Positions 53,354-62,335 are shown, counted from the stretch's first letter. The stretch: DNA of 64,000 nucleotides from Methylorubrum salsuginis (GCF_900114375.1 NZ_FOSV01000021.1:18173-82172), one strand, 5' to 3'. The notes: generated by a model from the letters alone, not told the origin. Numbers and translations are program-made.

Positions 53354-53989
53354 TCAAGAGGCGAGCTGCACCACGCTGGTGCGCGGCGGGGCCAGCACCG
53401 AGCGGACGTCGCCCCGCTTGTTCTGGAGCTGGCGCAGGGAGCGCCGGTCGAAGGCGGCCTCGACGGCGACGATCTCCTCGCCCTCGATCTCGTGCGGCAG
53501 GCCGAGCGGGACCGCCCGCAGGTGGAGCTGGAGCAGACGCAGGATCCAGCTCGTCGGCATCTCGGAGACGAAGCTCGTCACGCCCCGGGGCAGGCCCCAC
53601 TCGACGATGCCGGTCATCAGCGCGAGCGCGGTCGGGTTGAGGCGCCGGCCCGAGGTGCGGGCGCTCTCGGCCACGCAGATGCGGCCCCATTCCACCACGT
53701 TCGGGCCCGAGGGCGGCGTGCCCTCGCAGAGCTGCGGCAACACCATCGGTAGCAGGTAGGGCCGGGTCGTCGGCAGCAGGCGCGAATAGCCGAGCACGGC
53801 CTCGTTCTCGTCGAGCGCAAGAAGATGCACGGCGTGCTCGTCGTCGAACTGGTCGATTTCGCGCCGGTCCGGCCGGGCGAGGTCGCGCCAGCCAAGTTCC
53901 TCGACGAAGACCCGGTGTCTCAGCCGGAACGCCTGGTCCATGGCGCCGGCGTAGTCTTGCATGTTGTCCGCAGTCACGACGTGAATCAT
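53354..53989 (-). CDS. LuxI-family acyl-homoserine-lactone synthase
   Basis: The protein has 211 aa. The invariant residues are in place: AFRLRHRVFVEELGW (Arg, Phe, Trp), EIDQFDDEHAVHL (the Asp pair), GYSRLLPTTRPYLL, and VEWGRICVAE (Glu/Arg). It makes an AHL quorum signal from SAM and an acyl donor. Methylobacterium extorquens is known to have MlaI and MsaI synthases; which one this is cannot be decided here. The start at 53989 has GAGGTG upstream. No luxR is adjacent; a LuxR gene lies at 62674. Two palindromic candidate operators lie upstream. Confidence 0.93.
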   Translation of the reverse strand: MIHVVTADNMQDYAGAMDQAFRLRHRVFVEELGWRDLARPDRREIDQFDDEHAVHLLALDENEAVLGYSRLLPTTRPYLLPMVLPQLCEGTPPSGPNVVEWGRICVAESARTSGRRLNPTALALMTGIVEWGLPRGVTSFVSEMPTSWILRLLQLHLRAVPLGLPHEIEGEEIVAVEAAFDRRSLRQLQNKRGDVRSVLAPPRTSVVQLAS

Positions 53990-54044
53990 GGCGACACCTC
54001 TTCGCAAATCCGAAGAAGTCGTCCCAAAATCAGTGAAGTGCCGG

Positions 54045-54064
54045 AACTACGGGATCTCGTAGGG
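54045..54064. promoter_or_regulatory. Candidate lux box upstream of luxI
   Basis: This is a 20-bp imperfect palindrome, AACTACGGGATCTCGTAGGG, centred 66 bases upstream of the luxI ATG, with CTACG/CGTAG arms. Size and position fit a LuxR-type operator. The sequence does not match the classical Vibrio box closely. Confidence 0.45.
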
Positions 54065-54077
54065 TTCGTGCACGAAC
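54064..54077. promoter_or_regulatory. Perfect 14-bp palindrome upstream of luxI
   Basis: GTTCGTGCACGAAC is fully self-complementary and abuts the candidate lux box, centred about 81 bases before the luxI ATG. It may be a second regulator site. Confidence 0.4.
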
Positions 54078-54632
54078 GCTGTCGGCATGAATGATGTCAC
54101 GGCCGATGCTGCTGTCGTCTTGCCGTAGTCTCTATCTTGGATTGCATCGCCGGTTCAAGTCGTGCGTGTCGGGTTTTGCGAGAACTGACACGGGCTGCGA
54201 TGGAGACGGACGAAGAACCGGCACGACGCCACGTCGGCGGTACCGGTGTTCCGGAAGGGTTGCGGCGTTCTTGCAAACCTAAGATAGAAAATTATCAACT
54301 TAAGGTAATTTGTTCCCCTCGGCATGGGGCGATGTGTCGGGTCGTCCCTGCGCTGCGGCGGCCGAGACCCGCGTCCCGGCGAGGTCGGGCGGTGTCGGGC
54401 GAGCGGGCTCCGCACCGATGCGCGGGAAGTCGCCGTTCCGAAGCCGCGCTCGCTTCAGCGGTAGGGCGTGATCCCGCGAGGCGCCGTTATCGCGGTGCCG
54501 ACGGGCCTTTCGGCGCCACCGATTGACCGAGTGTCCCAAATGCGGGCAAGGCGTTTTTCAGGCTCTGGCGCGGATTGCATGGACGATGTACTTTATACGT
54601 CGTCGGTGTGATTGTAATCGGATAGGGTTGCA
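54078..54632. other. 555-base gap upstream of luxI, no supported gene
   Basis: Frames on both strands are Arg-rich and lack domains. The centre (54275-54312; TAAGATAGAAAATTATC) is much more AT-rich than its surroundings. It may include a distal promoter or an unrecognised small RNA; I saw no tRNA or known riboswitch. Confidence 0.45.
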
Positions 54633-54890
54633 ATGAAATTCGTCGTACACCCTGAGAGACCCGGTAATGGCAGCGTGCCTTGGAGATGGAGACTCGAGAC
54701 CGAAGCCGGTGTCGTGATCGCCAGGAGCGAACGAAAGTTTGACGACACGGTCGAGTGCGAGCGAGAGTTGAGGGCCATCATTTCAGGGGCGGCCAAGACG
54801 AAGATCATAAAGATCTCCTCGGAGCCACCCTTGAGTGACAAGCCCGTCACGGCGATCGGACGGATCAGGTCTGCACTCAAGCGGGTCTAG
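54633..54890 (+). CDS. Small hypothetical protein resembling DUF1508 (YegP)
   Basis: The protein has 85 aa. The pattern PWRWRLETEAGVVIARSERKFD followed by a Cys/Glu-rich helix (TVECERELRAI) resembles YegP/DUF1508 units, in which a Trp-Arg-rich strand is followed by 'I-A-x-S-E'. AGGG lies ahead of the ATG. Composition is less GC-rich than the neighbours. The family match is tentative. Confidence 0.5.
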   Translation: MKFVVHPERPGNGSVPWRWRLETEAGVVIARSERKFDDTVECERELRAIISGAAKTKIIKISSEPPLSDKPVTAIGRIRSALKRV

Positions 54891-54893
54891 AGC

Positions 54894-55216
54894 CTCGTGG
54901 TGGATCCCGGGGCCAGGACGATGCTGTGTATCCTCGAACCGCATCGTCTTTTTCCGAAAGTCGGAAACCACCTTTCAGGCCGATGTTCGCGATCCAGCGT
55001 GGGATTCGCACGGCGGCGTGGGTTCTGTGCCCGAAGTGCTGGCGTCGAGCTGCGCCCCTCTCCGATTCCAGCGGCGGCCGGGCCAAGTTGATGTCCGATA
55101 CCCCGTCGCGACGGATCGAATCCTCAGGGACAGCCGTCGCTCGACATCAACCGATCTGTGCGACCTATCGGCATATTTGGCGTAAATGATTGGAATAAAT
55201 CGATATTATCTAAATC
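54894..55216. other. 323-base gap between DUF1508-like gene and tRNA-Ser
   Basis: It contains a reverse-orientation RIME-like repeat at 54941-54985. The remainder shows no supported gene; the last 50 bases before the tRNA are AT-rich (AATGATTGGAATAAATCG). Confidence 0.5.
54941..54985 (-). repeat. RIME-like dispersed repeat, copy 7
   Basis: On the plus strand GCATCGTCTTTTTCCGAAAG, then GGAAACCACCTTTCAGGCCGATG: the reverse orientation of copies 1-3, with slightly degenerate ends. Confidence 0.6.
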
Positions 55217-55306
55217 TGGCGGAAGGGGTGGGATTCGAACCCACGGTGGAGTTGCCCCCACGGCGGTTTTCAAGACCGCTGCCTTAAACCACTCGGCCAC
55301 CCTTCC
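55217..55306 (-). tRNA. tRNA-Ser (anticodon TGA)
   Basis: This is a 90-nt class II tRNA on the minus strand: acceptor GGAAGGG/CCCTTCC, D-arm TGGCCGAGTGGTTTAAGGCA, anticodon loop CTTGAAA, a long variable arm (GTGGGGGCAACTCCAC), T-loop TTCGAAT, discriminator G and encoded CCA. Confidence 0.96.
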
Positions 55307-55520
55307 AAGCTTCTGCCGAGCTTGGAGAAATCGGCTCCGGCTGCTGGTGCCGGAGATTGCGTTCGCTGCCGTCCCGACCAGCGTTCCTGTCTATGGCCTC
55401 TCGGAAGGCAGCGTCAACCTTCGCGGTTGCGTGCTCCGGCATCCCCGGCAACACGCGGCCGGTGCGGGTGAGGCGCGCCGGTCGAGGCAATCTCTCCTCA
55501 AAGCCACGGGACGTTCCCGC

Positions 55521-55949
55521 TCAACGCGTCGGGATCGTGTAGGTCTTTTGGGAGGTTGGACAGCACCGCGGATCGTCGGGGCCGAGCGTCGTCAAAGTCA
55601 CTTTAATACTTCCATTCGAGAAGACGGCAGCGCGCGGTGAGGAACCGTAGATATCGGCGACGTGGCGCTTGAACGTGAAGCCACCCGGCTTGCCATCGAA
55701 CAGAAATACGTCGAGAGATGTCGAATTACCACCGGCCTTATCGGAGTGGTAGGAAAAAATGAGTGCGTCCTCGACCTCGTCTCCATTGTGATCCCCAAAG
55801 AATGGGATCAATTCAATGTCACTTGCTTTGCCAATTTTCTTGTAAACGATAGATTTTAATGACTTGCGTGCAGGATTGTTCCATTGCGCCTGTGCCGTGA
55901 GAGGGAATAGTAAAATTGACTGCGCGACCAATATAGAAACGATCCTCAT
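55521..55949 (-). CDS. Exported hypothetical protein (142 aa)
   Basis: The signal peptide is about 1-22 (LFPLTAQAQW). The mature part has IELIPFFGDHNGDEVEDALIFSYHSD, where DHNGDEVEDAL resembles an EF-hand/FG-GAP-like Ca-binding loop. A C-terminal Cys pair (DDPRCCPTSQKTY) may form a disulfide. Codon use is less GC-biased than that of neighbours, suggesting later acquisition or relaxed constraint. No family was assigned. Confidence 0.7.
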   Translation of the reverse strand: MRIVSILVAQSILLFPLTAQAQWNNPARKSLKSIVYKKIGKASDIELIPFFGDHNGDEVEDALIFSYHSDKAGGNSTSLDVFLFDGKPGGFTFKRHVADIYGSSPRAAVFSNGSIKVTLTTLGPDDPRCCPTSQKTYTIPTR

Positions 55950-56091
55950 GTGGAATGTCTCCGGTAAAAATTGCTTTCGTGTCGCAAATTATGTCTCAGT
56001 TCGATTCGTCGATATCAAGGCTTCGGCCTCTTCGGACTGGCGGCGTTTCCGGATAGACAAAACGCCGAGACACCCAGCCTTCGACCTTGCC

Positions 56092-56322
56092 TTAGCGGAC
56101 GAACACCCCATTGCCGTTCCGCTCGCCGGTCGGAATGATGCCGCGACCGTCCGGTGGGATCATACCGATGATGCGAGCGTCCGTAGTCGGGTACTCCCTC
56201 ACGTTGAGAACGTCGTTGGGCGCTGTATCGATGACCCGAAGCGTTGGCTGAGCCATCGCTGCGCTCGATGCGCCGAGCGCCAGCAGCAACGCCAAACCTC
56301 CCCTTCTCCTCGACATTCGCAT
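56092..56322 (-). CDS. Exported short SH3b-like protein, possibly truncated
   Basis: The protein has 76 aa. The signal peptide is about 1-24. APNDVLNVREYPTTDARIIGMIPPDGRGI matches the first half of a bacterial SH3 (SH3_3) domain (LNVR-x-P-x7-IG-x-IP), but the following Trp/Gly-containing strands are absent because the frame stops. It may be a remnant or a minimal variant. GAGGAGCG precedes the ATG at 56320-56322. Confidence 0.55.
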   Translation of the reverse strand: MRMSRRRGGLALLLALGASSAAMAQPTLRVIDTAPNDVLNVREYPTTDARIIGMIPPDGRGIIPTGERNGNGVFVR

Positions 56323-56357
56323 CGCTCCTCGCTGCATCCCTATGGATGTGATCGGCC

Positions 56358-56993
56358 TCATTCCGGCCAGCCGACCGTGATGGATGAGGGGACCGGCTTG
56401 ACCGCCCGCAGGGCAGGCTCGGACGAGCCGAACTCCCTGTCGCCCGTCACCTTGGCAAGCGCCTTCTCTGGGGCCTTCGCATCTGGATCGAAGCGGATCG
56501 ACAGGCTGCACCCGCCGGCCATGTGATCGAGCCTGCCGCCCTTCCAGCTCGTGGCGTAGCCGCCGTAATCCCAGCCGAAGCCGCTGATCCGGAACGGCTT
56601 CTCATTGGCCTCCTCCAGTTCGGCCAGACCGGTCCGCAGGCCCACCGTATCGCGCGCCTGGCCGGGTGTGCGAACCGTCCACTCGGATCGGCCGCGCAAC
56701 GTGATGCCCGAGAGGCCCCGGCGCCGGGCCGTATCCCACCACGTGACTTCGAGGCGCCGGCTCGGGTCCTTCGGATAGACGACGGTACCCGGCACGGTTT
56801 CTCCCTCGGCGCCGTCGAGTTTGGCGGTCACGACGTTCTCGCGCCCGAACCGCTTCACGAGCGCGGCCTCGTCGGTTTTCTTCGAGAACTCCGTGCAGTC
56901 GAGGATCTGTGGCGGCGGCGATGCCTGGGCCATGGCGGTTCCCGGAAGGCCGAGCGCCGACACCAATCCCAAAATCCCAGCCCGTATCGCCAT
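56358..56993 (-). CDS. Exported hypothetical protein (211 aa)
   Basis: The signal peptide is about 1-23 (LGLPGTAMAQAS). The mature protein begins with ILDCTEFSKKTDEAALVKRFGRENVV, and includes TVVYPKDPSRRLEVTWWD, then SGFGWDYGGYATSWKGGRLD. Two cysteines (in ILDCTEF and AGGCSLSI) could pair in the periplasm. No family was recognised. It is 35 bases upstream of the SH3b-like gene on the same strand and probably co-transcribed. Confidence 0.7.
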   Translation of the reverse strand: MAIRAGILGLVSALGLPGTAMAQASPPPQILDCTEFSKKTDEAALVKRFGRENVVTAKLDGAEGETVPGTVVYPKDPSRRLEVTWWDTARRRGLSGITLRGRSEWTVRTPGQARDTVGLRTGLAELEEANEKPFRISGFGWDYGGYATSWKGGRLDHMAGGCSLSIRFDPDAKAPEKALAKVTGDREFGSSEPALRAVKPVPSSITVGWPE

Positions 56994-57076
56994 CGACGTC
57001 GGCTCCGTCCCCTATGGAAAAGACTAGAACATCGGTTCGACAGGGTGGAAGCCGGCTTGTCGCAGAAAACCGAAAT

Positions 57077-59221
57077 CTAGGCCGGGCGCAGGCGGATGAG
57101 CTGATCGAGGAGGGCGCGGTCGTGGAGCAGGGCGAAGCGCTCCTTGGGCGTGAGCCAGCCCTGCGCCTCGGGGAGGGTCTCGGCCTCGACGATCTTGGCG
57201 CGGGCCAGCGTATGGTCGGGGTCGATCTGGCCGCGTGGGCGGGCACGGCCCTCGGGCAGCATCGCGGCGTGGTCGCGGGCCAGCTCCGGGTCGGCGTGAA
57301 GCGCCGCGAGCGCGTCCGCGTCGTCGAAGCCGCGGGCGGCGTTGCGGGCGGCGAGCTCGCCGGCGCGCAGCGCGATCGGCGGCGGCGTCTCTTCCTCCGG
57401 CGTGAGGAGCAGGCCGCGGCGCTTGAGCGCGAGGCCGAGCGCCAACTGACCGCTCGCCCAGGAGAGCGGGATGGCCAAGACGAGGCCGAGGATCGTCGGC
57501 GACATCCACAGGAACAGCGAGGTCGCGATGGCGAAGGCGCCGATGCCGGTGACGATGCCGAGCGCCGTGTGCCAGCGGTGGCGACGCACGATGTCTGCGA
57601 GCGGGATCGAGCCGTCGTCGCGCCGCTGCGGGTTCCAGCCGGTGTCGCGCCCGGCCAGGATCTGGAACACCGCGCCCGACTGCACCACCATCGCGATCGG
57701 CGCGATCAGAGCCGAGAGCAGGATTTCGATCAGGAACGAGAGGGTCAGGCGCCCCGCGCCCCCGCTCGCCTGTCGGATCCGCGCGTCGAGGAAGGCGAGG
57801 ATCAGTCCCAGGAATTTCGGGGCGAGCAGGATGCCCATGGTCAGCGCGAAGAGCTGGAGCGCGCGCACCGGATCGAAGCGCGGCCAGACCGGGTAGAGGC
57901 CGAACTCGGCGGAGAAGTATTCGGGGCGGACCCAGGCGGTCTGGAGCACGATGATCAAGCCGATCACGAGCTGGGCCAGCCAGAGCGGCGAGGCGACGTA
58001 GCCGGCGATCCCCGTGGCGAAATGCTGGCGCGAGGCCGGGGCGAGCCCGGCGGCCCCGATGACGCGGGCATGCTGGAGGTTGCCCTGTGCCCAGCGTCGG
58101 TCGCGCACGGAGAGGTCGATCAGCGAGGGCGGGCTCTCCTCGTAGGAGCCGGCGAGCCGCGGCAGCATGGTGACGCCCCAGCCGGCGCGGCGGATCAGCG
58201 CCGCCTCGACGAAGTCGTGGCTGAGGATGTGGCCGCCGAAGGGCGGGCTGCCCTTCAGATCCGGCAGGCCTGCCGCCTCGGCGAAGGCCTGCATGCGGAT
58301 GATCGCGTTGTGGCCCCAATAATTGCCGTCGCGGCCCGACCAGACCGAGAGGCCGGTGGCGATGACCGGCCCGTAGATGCGCGCGGCGAATTGCTGGAGC
58401 CGGGCGAACAGGGTGTTGCGGTTGATGATGAGCGGCAGGCTCTGGACGATGCCGGCGTCAGGATCCGCCTCCATCGCCGCGGTGAGGCGCAGGATGCATT
58501 CGCCGGTGAGCAGGCTGTCGGCGTCGAGGACCAGCATGTGGTCGTAGGCGGCGCCCCAACCGGTGACGAAGCCGGCGATGTTGCCGGCCTTGCGGTGATG
58601 GTTCTTCTCGCGGTGCCGATAATACAGCCTCGCCTCCGGCCCGAGCTCCTCACGCAGCTGGCGGAAGGCGCGCTCCTCGGCGACCCAGGCGTCGGCCTGC
58701 GTCGAATCCGAAAGCACGAACCAGTCGAAATGCGCGCCCAGACCCGTCGCCGCCACGGATTCGTGCATCGCCTGGAGCCCGGCGAAGACCCGCGCGCTGC
58801 CCTCGTTGTAGACCGGCATGACGACGGCGGTGCGGGTGGAGAGCCGCGTCGGCATCGGCCCGGCGGCGCCCGAGCGCAGCAATGTGACGAAGCCGACGAG
58901 CGCCCCGGTGAAGGCCAGCGCGATCCAGGAGAAGTTCAGGACGAACAGCACCAGCAGCAGGTACTGCAGCCACGTCGCCCCACCGGAGACCGAGATCACC
59001 TCGTACATCTGCCACGCGCCGTAGGCCGTGAGCAGCAGGGCGCCGCCGAACACGAACAGCCGGGCGGGCAGCGGGCCGCCGCCGCCGCGGCGGGCCGGCT
59101 TCGGTGCGGCGTGCAGATCCTGCACCGGCATGGCGAGCGGCGCCCGCGCCGGCATCGCGGGGGCGGGCGCGAGGGCAAGCGCGGACGCGACATCCCGGGC
59201 GATCTGGGCAGTCTGTGACAT
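57077..59221 (-). CDS. opgH: Glucans biosynthesis glucosyltransferase H
   Basis: This 714-aa inner-membrane GT2 enzyme polymerises and exports osmoregulated periplasmic glucans. GT2 motifs: AVVMPVYNE, DWFVLSDSTQ, HMLVLDADSLLTGE, GHNAIIRM and DRRWAQGNLQH, the last acting as the QxxRW-like site. It has about eight membrane helices, with N-terminal helices before the GT domain and a C-terminal cluster after it. It is shorter than E. coli OpgH (847 aa), as the N-terminal cytoplasmic extension is small. ATG at 59221 is preceded by GGAGAG. Downstream of opgG, 121 bases away. Confidence 0.93.
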   Translation of the reverse strand: MSQTAQIARDVASALALAPAPAMPARAPLAMPVQDLHAAPKPARRGGGGPLPARLFVFGGALLLTAYGAWQMYEVISVSGGATWLQYLLLVLFVLNFSWIALAFTGALVGFVTLLRSGAAGPMPTRLSTRTAVVMPVYNEGSARVFAGLQAMHESVAATGLGAHFDWFVLSDSTQADAWVAEERAFRQLREELGPEARLYYRHREKNHHRKAGNIAGFVTGWGAAYDHMLVLDADSLLTGECILRLTAAMEADPDAGIVQSLPLIINRNTLFARLQQFAARIYGPVIATGLSVWSGRDGNYWGHNAIIRMQAFAEAAGLPDLKGSPPFGGHILSHDFVEAALIRRAGWGVTMLPRLAGSYEESPPSLIDLSVRDRRWAQGNLQHARVIGAAGLAPASRQHFATGIAGYVASPLWLAQLVIGLIIVLQTAWVRPEYFSAEFGLYPVWPRFDPVRALQLFALTMGILLAPKFLGLILAFLDARIRQASGGAGRLTLSFLIEILLSALIAPIAMVVQSGAVFQILAGRDTGWNPQRRDDGSIPLADIVRRHRWHTALGIVTGIGAFAIATSLFLWMSPTILGLVLAIPLSWASGQLALGLALKRRGLLLTPEEETPPPIALRAGELAARNAARGFDDADALAALHADPELARDHAAMLPEGRARPRGQIDPDHTLARAKIVEAETLPEAQGWLTPKERFALLHDRALLDQLIRLRPA

Positions 59222-59342
59222 CGTCTCTCCGGTCGGACCGGCGGCCGGGCCGAGTATTCTGGAAGTTCCCGCGCGCCGTGAGGCCCGGCAGCGCAGCGGA
59301 GGCTTCATCCGCAAGAAAGGTAGGGCGTGCGGCGCCGAACGC

Positions 59343-60965
59343 TCACGGCGTCCAGCGGTACAGCCACGTCTCGGTGATCTGCCGGCCCTCGGTCTTGAGG
59401 GCCAGGCGAAGCTCGCACGCCTTGGCCCCGGCGGGGTCGAGCTCGAAGGCGACCCGGACGGTGCGGCGGTCCGGGCGTACGTACCAGCGGGTCGCGCCCT
59501 CCACCAGTTTGCCGGGCCCGGCGATCAGCACCGTCTCCAGCGGGACCGCCTTGCCCTCGGGGGTGAACAGGATGTCGCCGGTGAAGTCGACCATGAACAG
59601 GCGGCGCGGATCGGCGCCGCCGCGCCCGCTGCGGGTGCCGCTGACGCGGGCGATCGGTCCGATCTCCGGCTCGCGGCCCCAGGCCTGACGGTAGCCGAGA
59701 CGAATCTCGGTCCCCGCCGGCACCGGCGCCTTCGGGCGCCAATAGGCGATCACGTTCTCGTTGATCTCGGCGTCGCTCGGGATCTCGATGAGGGTGACGG
59801 CGCCCTCCCCCCAGAGGCCCTCGACGCCGGTCGCCTCGCCGGGCTCGACCCAGAGCGAGGGCGTACGCTCCCAGGGATGCGCGTCGTCCTGAAACGTCTC
59901 GAAGGCGCGGTCGCGCTGAATCAGGCCGAATCCCTTGGGCCCGGTATCGACGAAGCTCGAAATCTGCAGCGTCTCGGGGTTGCGCACCGGGCGCCAGATC
60001 GCCTCGCCGCCGCCGTTGCGGATCTGGAGGCCGCTTGCGGCGTAGACCGCGGCGCGGGCGTCGTCGGCGCCGCGTCGGTCGTGCGGGCCGAACAGGAACG
60101 GCGCCTGCATCCCGCCGAGGCCGAGATGGTCGATCTGTTTGCGCGTCACCAGCGTGGCTTGGATCGCGGCATTCGCGGTCTCACCCGGCGTCAGTTCCAG
60201 GCGGAAGGCCGCGGCGAGCGATTCGGAATCGATCAACCCATGGATCACCAGGGGAGCGCCCGGCGCCTTCGGGCGCTCGATGAACAGGGCGCGCCAGCGC
60301 GGAAATTCCTCGCCGCGGGCATCGGCCGGGCGCAGCATCAGGGCGCGGCCGTTGACGCCGAAGATCTGGTCGAGGCCGGCGAGGCGGAAGAAGCAGGCGC
60401 CTTGGAAGATCGCGAAATCCTGATGCGCCTCTCCGACCTTCGCCCGGATGCGGATGCCCGAGAAGCCCGGCGTCGTTCCCGTTCCCTTGGCGGCCTCGGG
60501 CAGGGCCGCGCCGCCGCTGTCGTAGCGCGCCGGATCGTAGGATACGGGGCGCACCACGCCGTCCTCGACGAGGAACAGCGCCACCCGGTCGGTGTAGTAG
60601 AAGCCGCGCAGGAGCGGTTCCAGGGCGAAGCCGTGCGGCTCGCCGCCCCAGATCAGATCGTTCGGGCGAATGCGGATCGCCTCGTACTGCTCCCGCGAGA
60701 GCGATTTCAGGCTTTCCGGCACGTCGTCGGTGGCGAGCGCGGCGAAGGGGCGGTTGCCGTAGGCGCGGGCAAGGTCCGGCACGGTCGCGTCGGAAAACGG
60801 CGAGCCCGCCGCGGGCAACGCGGGGGCCGCCTCCTGCGCCGAAGCGCCTGCCGGCAGCAGGGCGAGGGCGACACCGCTCGCGGCGGCGCCGATCAGCCCG
60901 CGGCGGCTCAGGCCCGCCTGCGGGAGGGATCGGGCATGGCGGGTGAGGTCGGTCGGATGCGTCAT
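59343..60965 (-). CDS. opgG: Periplasmic glucan biosynthesis protein, OpgG/OpgD family
   Basis: The protein has 540 aa. A twin-arginine signal (LSRRGLIGAAASGVALALL, ending GASAQE near 45) indicates Tat export. The family beta-sandwich starts at LARAYGNRPFAAL, with GFSGIRIRAKV, RGEEFPRWRALFIERP and ETLQISSFVDTGPKGFGLIQRDR as conserved segments. A C-terminal Ig-like domain follows. The Tat signal recalls OpgD, but its place directly before opgH argues for OpgG function. Both act on glucan backbone structure. Confidence 0.9.
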   Translation of the reverse strand: MTHPTDLTRHARSLPQAGLSRRGLIGAAASGVALALLPAGASAQEAAPALPAAGSPFSDATVPDLARAYGNRPFAALATDDVPESLKSLSREQYEAIRIRPNDLIWGGEPHGFALEPLLRGFYYTDRVALFLVEDGVVRPVSYDPARYDSGGAALPEAAKGTGTTPGFSGIRIRAKVGEAHQDFAIFQGACFFRLAGLDQIFGVNGRALMLRPADARGEEFPRWRALFIERPKAPGAPLVIHGLIDSESLAAAFRLELTPGETANAAIQATLVTRKQIDHLGLGGMQAPFLFGPHDRRGADDARAAVYAASGLQIRNGGGEAIWRPVRNPETLQISSFVDTGPKGFGLIQRDRAFETFQDDAHPWERTPSLWVEPGEATGVEGLWGEGAVTLIEIPSDAEINENVIAYWRPKAPVPAGTEIRLGYRQAWGREPEIGPIARVSGTRSGRGGADPRRLFMVDFTGDILFTPEGKAVPLETVLIAGPGKLVEGATRWYVRPDRRTVRVAFELDPAGAKACELRLALKTEGRQITETWLYRWTP

Positions 60966-61147
60966 GCCCTCGCCGGTTCGAAATCGAATTGGCCGCAGAT
61001 AGCCCCTCAACGCCTGAACCCGGTGTTAAGGTTGCGGGACGGTCTTGCCCGCCAGGGCAGGGATGGCAAGGCCAAGCCTGCTTTTCCGCCCGCTCGCGGC
61101 ATCGATCCGGCGTGGCCTTCGGGCCCCCATCCGCTTATGGAGGCGGC

Positions 61148-62305
61148 ATGACCCTCGTCCAGATCACCCATAACGACCTCGACGGCTACGGCGCCTCCAC
61201 CGTGGCGGCGAGCCTCGCGCCCGTCTCGCGCGTGGTCCACGTCGCCCGCTACAGCGATGTCGGTCCGGTGGTCGAGGACGAGCTGAAGCGCCTGCGCAAG
61301 GCGTCGGCGCCCGAGACGCTGCTGATGACCGATCTCGGGCTGGAGGAGCCGGCCATCGCCTTCTTCCGGCGCTTCGTCGCGATGAACCGCAGCCGGGACG
61401 AGGGCGCCCGCCACCGCCTCGTGGTGCTCGACCACCACGCCTCCTCGCTCGACCAGCTCCGCCGCCAGAACCTGGAGCCTGCCCCCGATACGGAGCGTCC
61501 GGGCCTGATCCGGACCGATCTCGGTGACCCGAACGTCTACGTCCTCATCGACGAGGCGCATTGCGCCACGCGGATGGCCTTCGATCAGCGCGCCCTCTAC
61601 GCCCCCGAGGGCGCCGAGGGGCCGGCGGAACTCGCCACCCTGATCGAGGCGGTGGAGGCGCTCGACCTGTGGCAGAAGACCAGCCCGGCCTTCACCGGCG
61701 GCTTGGCCCTCGACGAGATGTTCTGGGACAGCGTGTCCCCGCTCGTTCCGCCGAGTCATCCCCGGCACGACCGCTTCCTGTCCGATCTGCTGCTCGCCGC
61801 CGCGCGCTGCCTCGCGGAAGGCGCGACCGCCGCCGAACTGGAGCGGCGCGCAACCGGGCTGCGGGCCGGCATCGTCGATGCCCTGCTGGCGGACGAACCC
61901 GGCGACGACCCGGCGCTGACCACGAGGATGCGGCTCGCCCGGATGCTCGCCCGCTCGGACGTCCTGTTCCATCCCCTCTCGGACGGGACCCTGCTCTCCT
62001 TCGGGCTCGATTCCGGCACGTTCCAGCGGGTGTCCGATCTCGTGATGGAGGGTGGGCGGGCCAAGCGCGTCGTCAACGTGCAGCGGGCCGGCACGCTCTC
62101 GTTCCGTTCGATCGACGGCACGGCGCTCGACGGGGCGCGGGCCTTCCGCGGCGGCGGCCACCGCGACGCGGCGGGCGGCAAGCTTCCGCAGGGCAGCGCC
62201 CATTCGCTCGCCGACGCCGTCGCTCAGGTCGAGCCGGTGCTCAACCCGCCGGCTCCCGACCCGTCGGCGAGCCCGTTCGGGGCGCTGAAGAATTGGAAGG
62301 GCTGA
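61148..62305 (+). CDS. DHH/DHHA1 phosphoesterase-family protein
   Basis: The protein has 385 aa. The N-terminal DHH domain shows THNDLDGYGAST (7-18), MTDLG and VVLDHHASS. The C-terminal DHHA1 motif GGGHRDAAGGK lies near 337. This order is that of NrnA/oligoribonuclease-like and RecJ-like enzymes that cleave short oligonucleotides or cyclic dinucleotides. The middle segment (about 190-290) is unassigned. It is divergent to opgG with a 182-base gap. Actual substrate unknown. Confidence 0.85.
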   Translation: MTLVQITHNDLDGYGASTVAASLAPVSRVVHVARYSDVGPVVEDELKRLRKASAPETLLMTDLGLEEPAIAFFRRFVAMNRSRDEGARHRLVVLDHHASSLDQLRRQNLEPAPDTERPGLIRTDLGDPNVYVLIDEAHCATRMAFDQRALYAPEGAEGPAELATLIEAVEALDLWQKTSPAFTGGLALDEMFWDSVSPLVPPSHPRHDRFLSDLLLAAARCLAEGATAAELERRATGLRAGIVDALLADEPGDDPALTTRMRLARMLARSDVLFHPLSDGTLLSFGLDSGTFQRVSDLVMEGGRAKRVVNVQRAGTLSFRSIDGTALDGARAFRGGGHRDAAGGKLPQGSAHSLADAVAQVEPVLNPPAPDPSASPFGALKNWKG

Positions 62306-62335
62306 GGCGAACGGCCCCGGCGGGCCGGGAGCCTG

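Noticed and set aside
54137..54526. Plus-strand 129-aa frame upstream of the DUF1508-like gene
   Set aside because: Arg/Ala-rich without a recognisable domain, and it crosses an AT-rich segment with a sharp change in composition.
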